Assembly: GCA_964655005.1 (NCBI GenBank)
Contig: CAZZKE010000034.1
Span: 1 to 31,001 of the forward strand
Source: CAZZKE01 sp964655005
GTDB taxonomy: Bacteria; Pseudomonadota; Alphaproteobacteria; Rhodospirillales; JABHCV01
Direction: 5' to 3'
Length of the DNA: 31,001 bases
Below the pieces are notes generated by a model. It ran no database searches and was not told the origin of the DNA. It worked only from the letters and a program-made list of their open reading frames with translations. How positions within the stretch are numbered: position 1 is the first letter of the stretch; every line of letters begins with the position of its first letter. Below are positions 23,345-29,170 of the stretch, piece by piece. The translations under genes and the position numbers were made by a program.

Positions 23345-23794
23345 ATGGACAATCCCGATGCCGAGAAAATTCACGCCACCTGTGTCGAGGTCGATGGCCT
23401 GGGCGTTTTGCTGCGCGCCCCATCGGGCGGCGGCAAGTCCGACCTGGCGTTGCGGCTGATCGATTCGGGCAGCCTCCTGATTGCCGATGACTACACCGAC
23501 TTACGAGCCGAAAACGACCGCCTGATCGCCACCGCGCCGGAAAATATCCACGGCCTGATTGAAGTCCGCGGTGTCGGCCTGCTGGAAGTCGGCGCCGCGA
23601 TTCGGGCCGAAGTCGGCGCGGTTATCGATCTGGTTGAACCCGAAAGCGTCGACAGATTGCCCGAAGACGAAAAAATTACCCTGTTGGGGTTCTCCGTTCC
23701 ATTATTTAAACTGGCCCCTTTTCAATCCTCTGCCCCGGCCAAGGTGCGGCTTATCGTCCGCCGGGTCAAAGGGGATATACTGCACGTTCCATAA
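23345..23794 (+). CDS. hprK: Short HPr kinase/phosphorylase
   Basis: A 149-residue protein corresponding to only the catalytic C-terminal domain of Gram-positive HprK, the form normal in alphaproteobacteria. The opening IHATCVEVDG leads to the Walker A loop APSGGGKS (25-32; the leading Ala is allowed by the P-loop consensus). A LIADDYTDL segment and the HPrK signature region IEVRGVGLLEVG follow. It is expected to phosphorylate and dephosphorylate the regulatory serine of HPr encoded downstream. The start is uncertain: the ATG at 23345 fits family length, while GTG 23303 or TTG 23312 would overlap or abut the chvG stop. None has a good ribosome site. Confidence 0.88.
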   Translation: MDNPDAEKIHATCVEVDGLGVLLRAPSGGGKSDLALRLIDSGSLLIADDYTDLRAENDRLIATAPENIHGLIEVRGVGLLEVGAAIRAEVGAVIDLVEPESVDRLPEDEKITLLGFSVPLFKLAPFQSSAPAKVRLIVRRVKGDILHVP

Positions 23795-23811
23795 TACCTT
23801 GACGACGGATT

Positions 23812-24705
23812 ATGCCTGAAAAACAACAGCCATCGAATACCCTGCGTGTGCTTCTGGTTACCGGCATGTCCGGGGCCGGCAAGACTTCTGCCCTGAAAGC
23901 GCTGGAAGATCTGGGCTACGAGGCCATCGACAACGTCCCGCTGTCGCTGATTTACAACCTGGCCCATCCGCCGCAAACGGAATTGTCCAGGCCCGGCGGA
24001 CGACGCCCGATAGCGATCGGCGTCGACATCCGCACCCGTGACTTCGGGCTCGACGCTTTCGCCCTGGAACTGGACCGGCTGAGCGGCGAAACCGGCATAG
24101 ACACGCGGCTGCTGTTTCTTGATTGCGACAGCGAAGAACTAAAGCGCCGCTATGCCGAGACCCGGCACCGCCATCCATTGGCCCAGGACCGCCCGGTCGC
24201 CGACGGCATCGCCCTGGAACGACGGACCGTGGCGCCGCTGCGGGGCCGCGCCGATCTGGCCATCGATACCACCGGCTTCGGCCCCGGCGAGCTGAAACGC
24301 ATCATCGAGGGGCATTTCGGCGAGCACGGCGATCGTGGCCTGTCGGTTTTCGTTACTTCGTTTTCCTACCGCCAGGGCCTGCCGCGCGAGGCCGATCTGG
24401 TATTTGACGTTCGCTTTCTCGCCAATCCTCATTATGATCCGGACCTGAAACCGCTTTCCGGACTGGACCGGGCGGTCGGCGATTACATAGTCAAGGATCG
24501 GGGTTTCGATGAATTTTTTGAAAATCTGACGACATTTCTGAGGCCGCTGCTGCCGCGATACGCCGAAGAGGGAAAAAGCTATCTGACCATAGCCGTCGGC
24601 TGTACCGGGGGTCGCCACAGGTCGGTTTTTCTGGCCGAAAAACTGGCGGCATGGCTGCAATCGGAAAATCAGGATACGAGCGTGCGCCACCGCGATTTAA
24701 ACTAA
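23812..24705 (+). CDS. rapZ: RapZ family nucleotide-binding protein
   Basis: A 297-residue RapZ (YvcJ/YhbJ) protein. The N-terminal kinase-like domain has Walker A GMSGAGKT (about 19-26) followed by ALKALEDLGYEAIDNVP, and the C-terminal domain has DVRFLANPHYDP and VGCTGGRHRSVFLAEKL near the end. In enterobacteria RapZ is an RNA adaptor controlling amino-sugar synthesis; in alphaproteobacteria the gene is linked to PTS genes and its target is less clear. The TAA stop at 24703-24705 is also the left target duplication of mobile-element copy 2, so the insertion left the protein intact. Confidence 0.95.
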   Translation: MPEKQQPSNTLRVLLVTGMSGAGKTSALKALEDLGYEAIDNVPLSLIYNLAHPPQTELSRPGGRRPIAIGVDIRTRDFGLDAFALELDRLSGETGIDTRLLFLDCDSEELKRRYAETRHRHPLAQDRPVADGIALERRTVAPLRGRADLAIDTTGFGPGELKRIIEGHFGEHGDRGLSVFVTSFSYRQGLPREADLVFDVRFLANPHYDPDLKPLSGLDRAVGDYIVKDRGFDEFFENLTTFLRPLLPRYAEEGKSYLTIAVGCTGGRHRSVFLAEKLAAWLQSENQDTSVRHRDLN

Positions 24706-24887
24706 TACCAAGTTGCAGAAAAAATGACCCATAGAGATCGTCACAGCAGTCCTTCGGAGGGCGTCGAAAAGCCTTTTGGACGTTGTCGCCCACGGCCTTG
24801 CGGTACCCGAGCACCGTCGCGCCGTCGGCTCCTGGCCAAAAGGCTTGTGAGGCCGTCTCTATGAGTTATTCTTTCTGCAACTTGGTA
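24706..24887. mobile_element. MITE-like element, copy 2 (rearranged, 182 bp)
   Basis: It has the same terminal repeats (TACCAA...TTGGTA) as copies 1 and 3 and is bounded by the direct duplication TAA (24703-24705, the rapZ stop, and 24888-24890). The element is 81 bp shorter. After the left arm it reads GGAGGGCGTCGAAAAG, the reverse complement of the matching loop in copy 1, and then joins the second hairpin at a shared AAGCCTT. This fits inversion of the first loop followed by deletion between direct repeats. It separates rapZ from the EIIA gene in the PTS operon. Confidence 0.9.
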
Positions 24888-24904
24888 TAAGGGATAGGAT
24901 AACA

Positions 24905-25309
24905 ATGATTGGACTGGTGTTGGTCACCCACGGTCGCCTGGCCGATGAATTCCTCGCCGCGATCGAACATGTCGTCGGCCCCCAGGAAAATATCGCTACC
25001 GTCTGTATCGGCCCCGATGATGATATGGAACAACGGCGCGAGGATATCCTGAAAAGTATATCGGCGGCCGAACAGGGCAGCGGCGTTATCCTGTTGACCG
25101 ATATGTTTGGCGGTACGCCGTCAAACCTGGCCATTTCGGTCATCGACAAGGCCAATGTGGAAGTCATCGCCGGCGTCAATCTGCCGATGCTGATAAAGCT
25201 GGCCAGCGTCCGCAAAACCGAACCGCTGGCCAAGGCGGCGGCCAGTGCCCAGAAGGCCGGTCGAAAATACATCAACATCGCCTCGCAGTTGCTCAATCAG
25301 GGCCAGTAA
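24905..25309 (+). CDS. PTS EIIA component, mannose family
   Basis: A 134-residue soluble EIIA of the mannose/fructose class. Phosphoacceptor His9 lies in GLVLVTHGRLADEF, followed by LLTDMFGGTPSN (about 63-74), the typical EIIA-Man loop. No EIIB, EIIC or EIID gene is present, so in this setting it probably has a regulatory rather than sugar-transport role, as proposed for the alphaproteobacterial PTS. The ribosome site AGGAT (24896-24900) lies just outside the mobile element and so survived the insertion. The stop overlaps the HPr start by one base (TAATG). Confidence 0.93.
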   Translation: MIGLVLVTHGRLADEFLAAIEHVVGPQENIATVCIGPDDDMEQRREDILKSISAAEQGSGVILLTDMFGGTPSNLAISVIDKANVEVIAGVNLPMLIKLASVRKTEPLAKAAASAQKAGRKYINIASQLLNQGQ

Positions 25310-25605
25310 TGGTGGCCAGGGATAAAACCGGTAACGGGGCCTTCACCCGGATAACCCCAATCCTTAACCGGCGAGGCCTGCACGCCCGGGCGGCGGCCAA
25401 GTTCGTCAAGACGGCGACCGCATTCAAGGCCGACATCACCGTTAGCCGCAGCGGCCAGAAGGTTTCCGGGCATTCGATCATGGGCCTGATGATGCTGGCC
25501 GCCTCGCCCGGTTGCGAGATTGAAATCAGTTGTTCCGGCGACGACGGCGAAGCGGCGTTGAACGCCCTGGCCGGTCTGGTCGCCAACAAATTCGAAGAGG
25601 ACTGA
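25309..25605 (+). CDS. ptsH: Phosphocarrier protein HPr
   Basis: A 98-residue HPr. The EI-phosphorylated His25 is in RRGLHARAAAKFVK, and the HprK-target serine is in SGHSIMGLMML (about residue 63-65), both conserved. It carries phosphate from EI to the EIIA component, and its serine phosphorylation by HprK would tune this flow. The N-terminus is about ten residues longer than E. coli HPr, common in alphaproteobacteria. It ends five bases before ptsI. Confidence 0.94.
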   Translation: MVARDKTGNGAFTRITPILNRRGLHARAAAKFVKTATAFKADITVSRSGQKVSGHSIMGLMMLAASPGCEIEISCSGDDGEAALNALAGLVANKFEED

Positions 25606-25609
25606 CGCG

Positions 25610-27376
25610 GTGGCGCCGGGCGAAAAGATATTTACCGGGTTGGGGGTATCGCCCGGCATTGCTTTCGGCGCCGTGCATTTGCGCGATTCCGGCGCCCTTG
25701 CCATACCGGAATATAAAATCCCCGCCGCCGCCGTCAAGCAGGAACAGAAGCGCCTGAAAACGGCGGTAGGCGTCGCAAAACGCCAGATCAGCCGCTTGCG
25801 GACCAAGGCCAGGGCCTTGCCGGAACTGGCTTCGGAGGAAATGGGATTCCTGCTTGATGCCTATTACCAGATGCTCGACGATTCCCGCCTGGTGCGGGGC
25901 GCCGAGGGCCGCATCGCGGACTTGCGGATCAACGCCGAGGCCGCCGTACAGGGGGAATTATCGGAAATTTCCACCGCCTTCGCCGGCATGGGTGACGACT
26001 ATCTGGCGGCCCGGATGGACGATATCCGCGAGGTCGCCCATCGTCTGCTGCGGCACCTGATAAAATCTCCGCAACGGTCTGTCTCGCGAATCCCCAAGGG
26101 CAGCATAATCATCGCCGAGGAACTGACCCCCGCCGACACCGCCCTGCTGGACCCCAGTCGGGTCGCCGGCTTCGCCGCCGTCATTGGCGGCGCCGAAGGC
26201 CATACCGCGATCATGGCCCGGGCCCTGGCCCTGCCCGCCGTGCTGGGCGTGGCGGGATTGCTGGGTAACGGCAACGGCGGAATCCGGAATCGCGAGGCGA
26301 TAATCATTGACGGCGACCGGGGCCGCATCATCGTCAATCCGGGCCCGGCAACGGTCGCCGCCTATCGCCGCCGCCACCATGAAAATGTCGAAACCGACCG
26401 TCGCTTCCGACGCCTGCGCCACCAGCCTTCGACAACCCGCGATGGTGTCGATATTTCGCTGCAAGCCAACATGGAATTGCCGGTGCAACTGGACATGGTC
26501 GGCCGGGCCGGGGCTACCGGCATCGGCCTGTTACGCAGCGAGTTCATGTTTATGAACCGCCAGGATTTACCCACCGAGGATGAACAATATGAAATCCTGC
26601 ACGACATTGTCGAAAAAATGGACGGCCAGCCGGTAACCGTTCGCACCCTTGATATCGGCGGCGAAAAAATTGCCGCCTTCCTGCTTGAAAAGTTCGGCGA
26701 TGGACTGTCTTCGGCCCTGGGTCTGCGCGGCATCCGGTTGTCGCTGGCCCATACCGATGTCCTGGAATCGCAAATCCGGGCGATCCTCAGGGCCGGCGCC
26801 GCGGGACCGGTGCGGATTCTGCTGCCCATGGTCTCGACGGTCAGTGAAATCCGTCGGACTCGCGAGATTATCAGGAAGATCGTAAAAAGCCTGCGGCGGC
26901 AAAAGATCGCCATCGCCGACCCGCTGCCGCCCATCGGGGTGATGATCGAGGTTCCCGGCGCCGCCCTGGCCGCCGACGCCCTGGCCCAGGCCGCCGATTT
27001 TTTCGCCATCGGCTCCAACGACCTGACTATGTACACCCTGGCCGTCGACCGCACCGACGAACAGGTCGCCTACCTGTACAACCCCTTGCACCCGGCGATT
27101 CTGCGCCTGATCCAGTTTTCCGTCGAAGCCGCCAAACGGGCCGGGATTGCGGTCAGTATCTGCGGTGAAATCGCCGGCGACCCCCACTACACGGCGTTGC
27201 TGCTGGGCCTGGGTTTCCGGGAATTGTCGATGACCGCGTCGAACATCCCGCGAGTCAAGCAGCGCATCCGCGAACTCGATCTGGCCGCCGCCCGCGATCG
27301 CGCCCGGATTATCATGGAACAGGTCGATGGCGGTCGCATCGCCATGCTGCTGGAAGACTTCAATGCGCTTGCCTAG
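25610..27376 (+). CDS. ptsI: PEP-protein phosphotransferase (enzyme I)
   Basis: A 588-residue enzyme I that autophosphorylates from PEP and passes the phosphate to HPr. The active His198 is in GGAEGHTAIMARALALPAVLG. The PEP-binding TIM barrel has RSEFMFMNR, the FFAIGSNDLTMYTLAVDR segment and the conserved cysteine in SICGEIAGDP. It lacks the N-terminal GAF domain of EI-Ntr (PtsP), so it is the short form. It starts with GTG five bases after the ptsH stop, and no better ATG exists near it. It ends the rapZ-EIIA-HPr-EI run. Confidence 0.95.
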   Translation: MAPGEKIFTGLGVSPGIAFGAVHLRDSGALAIPEYKIPAAAVKQEQKRLKTAVGVAKRQISRLRTKARALPELASEEMGFLLDAYYQMLDDSRLVRGAEGRIADLRINAEAAVQGELSEISTAFAGMGDDYLAARMDDIREVAHRLLRHLIKSPQRSVSRIPKGSIIIAEELTPADTALLDPSRVAGFAAVIGGAEGHTAIMARALALPAVLGVAGLLGNGNGGIRNREAIIIDGDRGRIIVNPGPATVAAYRRRHHENVETDRRFRRLRHQPSTTRDGVDISLQANMELPVQLDMVGRAGATGIGLLRSEFMFMNRQDLPTEDEQYEILHDIVEKMDGQPVTVRTLDIGGEKIAAFLLEKFGDGLSSALGLRGIRLSLAHTDVLESQIRAILRAGAAGPVRILLPMVSTVSEIRRTREIIRKIVKSLRRQKIAIADPLPPIGVMIEVPGAALAADALAQAADFFAIGSNDLTMYTLAVDRTDEQVAYLYNPLHPAILRLIQFSVEAAKRAGIAVSICGEIAGDPHYTALLLGLGFRELSMTASNIPRVKQRIRELDLAAARDRARIIMEQVDGGRIAMLLEDFNALA

Positions 27377-27439
27377 GGGCGCGTCTCCTGCTACACCCGG
27401 CCCCTGTTTTAGAACCATTATTTTCAGGAGCATCCTAAG

Positions 27440-28735
27440 ATGAGCGCCTTCACCGACTACAAGGTTGCCGACATGTCGTTGGCCGATTGGGGCCGCAAAG
27501 AGGTCGCAATCGCCGAAACCGAAATGCCGGGACTGATGGCGCTGCGTCAGGAACACAAGGGCAAGACCCCGCTGGCTGGCGCCCGCATCGCCGGCTGCCT
27601 GCATATGACCATCCAGACCGCCGTGCTGATGGAAACACTCGTCGATCTTGGCGCCGAACTGCGCTGGAGCTCGTGCAACATCTTCTCGACCCAGGATCAG
27701 GCCGCCGCCGCCATGGCCGCCGCCGAAATCCCCACCTTCGCCTGGAAGGGTGAAACCGAAGAGGAATTCATCTGGTGCATCGAGCAGACCATCGAAGGCC
27801 CCGACGGCTGGCGTCCCAACCTGATTCTGGACGACGGCGGCGACCTGACCCTGATGATGCACGAAAAGTATCCGGAATTGCTGGACGATGTGAAGGGCCT
27901 GTCGGAGGAAACCACCTCCGGCGTGCATCGCCTGTACGATATGGTCAAGGCGGGCACGCTCAAGGTGCCGGCCATCAACGTCAATGATTCCGTGACCAAG
28001 TCGAAATTCGACAACCTGTACGGCTGCCGCGAAAGCCTGCCCGACGGTATCAAGCGCGCCACCGACGTAATGCTGGCCGGTAAAATCGCCGTAATCTGCG
28101 GCTTCGGCGATGTCGGCAAGGGATCGGCGGCCAGCTTGCGCAATCAGGGGGCGCGCGTGATGATTACCGAAATCGATCCCATCTGCGCCCTGCAAGCCGC
28201 CATGGAAGGCTACGAAGTGACGACCATGGAAGATGCCGCGGCGACCGGCGATATCTTCGTTACCTGCACCGGCAACCTGGACGTCATCACCATCGACCAC
28301 ATGCGGCAAATGAGGGACCGGGCGATTGTTTGCAATATCGGCCATTTCGATTCTGAAATTCAGGTCAATGCGCTGCGCAATCTGAAATGGCACAACGTCA
28401 AGCCGCAGGTGGACGAGATCGAATTCCCCGACGGCAAGCGTATTCTGCTGCTGGCCGAAGGACGCCTGGTGAATCTGGGTTGCGCCACCGGCCACCCCAG
28501 CTTCGTGATGAGCGCTTCGTTCACCAATCAGGTGCTGGCCCAGATTGAACTGTGGCACAATACCGATAACTACAAGAACGAGGTCTACGTGCTGCCCAAG
28601 CATCTGGACGAAAAAGTCGCCGCCCTGCACCTGGACAAGCTGGGAGTCAAGATGACCAAGCTTACGACCAAGCAATCCGACTATATGGGGGTCAGCCAGC
28701 AAGGCCCGTTCAAGCCCGATCACTACCGCTACTAA
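27440..28735 (+). CDS. ahcY: Adenosylhomocysteinase (S-adenosyl-L-homocysteine hydrolase)
   Basis: A 431-residue NAD-dependent enzyme that splits S-adenosylhomocysteine into adenosine and homocysteine, relieving methyltransferase inhibition. The substrate region includes LHMTIQTAVLMETLVDLGAE and DDGGDLT, and the NAD-binding motif is GFGDVGKGSA (about 213-222). The C-terminal KPDHYRY carries the conserved Lys and Tyr. The length is close to eukaryotic enzymes (about 432) and shorter than many bacterial ones near 465 with an internal insert. An AGGAG ribosome site lies 12 bases upstream. The TAA stop is the left duplication of the palindromic element that follows. Confidence 0.97.
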   Translation: MSAFTDYKVADMSLADWGRKEVAIAETEMPGLMALRQEHKGKTPLAGARIAGCLHMTIQTAVLMETLVDLGAELRWSSCNIFSTQDQAAAAMAAAEIPTFAWKGETEEEFIWCIEQTIEGPDGWRPNLILDDGGDLTLMMHEKYPELLDDVKGLSEETTSGVHRLYDMVKAGTLKVPAINVNDSVTKSKFDNLYGCRESLPDGIKRATDVMLAGKIAVICGFGDVGKGSAASLRNQGARVMITEIDPICALQAAMEGYEVTTMEDAAATGDIFVTCTGNLDVITIDHMRQMRDRAIVCNIGHFDSEIQVNALRNLKWHNVKPQVDEIEFPDGKRILLLAEGRLVNLGCATGHPSFVMSASFTNQVLAQIELWHNTDNYKNEVYVLPKHLDEKVAALHLDKLGVKMTKLTTKQSDYMGVSQQGPFKPDHYRY

Positions 28736-28774
28736 TACCAAGGATCACTGATAAAGACTCATTGATCCTTGGTA
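28736..28774. mobile_element. 39-bp palindromic mini-element on the ahcY stop codon
   Basis: Perfect 12-bp inverted arms TACCAAGGATCA and TGATCCTTGGTA surround a 15-nt centre. The ends TACCAA...TTGGTA match the larger elements here, and TAA is present on both sides (28733-28735, the ahcY stop, and 28775-28777). It is read as a mini-element related to, or mobilised like, the MITE family. A plain bidirectional hairpin is the alternative, but a separate strong terminator follows and there is no T-tract. Confidence 0.55.
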
Positions 28775-28805
28775 TAACCGGCCTTTATCGGCGAAAAATA
28801 CCATC

Positions 28806-28841
28806 GGGGCGATCCATTTGGCTGGATCGCCCCTTTCGTTT
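28806..28841 (+). terminator. Rho-independent terminator of ahcY
   Basis: GGGGCGATCCA (28806-28816) and TGGATCGCCCC (28823-28833) form a perfect 11-bp stem with a 6-nt loop, followed by TTTCGTTT. It is a textbook intrinsic terminator ending ahcY transcription, 28 bases before the ancestral start of the histidine kinase. Confidence 0.92.
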
Positions 28842-28868
28842 GTTCGGCTTCCGCTTTAAGATTCCGCC

Positions 28869-28907
28869 GTGATCGACAGTTTCGCCAATCAACCCGCCCT
28901 GATATTA
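28869..28907 (+). pseudogene. Displaced original 5' end of the histidine kinase gene
   Basis: GTG at 28869 opens MIDSFANQPALIL, then the mobile element begins. If the 263-bp element plus one TTA duplication is removed in thought, this reads in frame into AIGMVALLAVVAPVLW of the kinase, forming one continuous N-terminal membrane segment. The insertion adds 266 bp, which shifts the frame, so the original start can no longer produce the kinase. This is an inference from frame and target duplication. No strong ribosome site precedes the GTG. Confidence 0.55.
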
Positions 28908-29170
28908 TACCAAGTTGCAGAAAGAATGACCCATAGAGATCGTCACAGCAGACCTTCGGGTAGGAGAGAAGCCGCCGGCGATGCCATCGCATCGTCAAGG
29001 CTTTTCGACGCCCTCCGAAGGCCTACTGTGACGACCGGAACGGCGGCCTCACAAGCCTTTTGGACGTTGTCGCCCACGGTCTTGCGGTACCGGGCACCGC
29101 CGCGCCGTCGGCTCCTAGCCAAAAGGCTTGTGAAGCCGTCTTTATGAGTCATTCTTTCTACAATTTGGTA
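28908..29170. mobile_element. MITE-like inverted-repeat element, copy 3 (full length)
   Basis: 263 bp, the same length as copy 1 with no indels and about 16 differences by eye (about 94% identity). It is bounded by TTA duplications (28905-28907 and 29171-29173). It has the same terminal repeats and two internal hairpins. Short frames inside it resemble each other between copies but differ by mostly replacement changes, so they do not look like genes. It is inserted in the 5' end of the histidine kinase gene, and its right end contains an ATG in frame with the kinase. Confidence 0.9.

Noticed and set aside
23369..23440. Apparent Walker A defect in HprK (APSGGGKS)
   Set aside because: The P-loop consensus accepts Ala at the first position, and the GKS residues are intact.
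27375..27405. Possible hairpin (AGGGGC/GCCCCT) between ptsI and ahcY as terminator or SAH riboswitch
   Set aside because: The six-base stem has a 19-nt loop and includes the ptsI stop; the 63-bp gap shows none of the conserved SAH-riboswitch segments I know.
26567..28741. A 724-codon open frame antisense to ptsI and ahcY
   Set aside because: It covers two clear sense genes and crosses their intergenic gap; no domain is recognisable and composition is typical of antisense frames.
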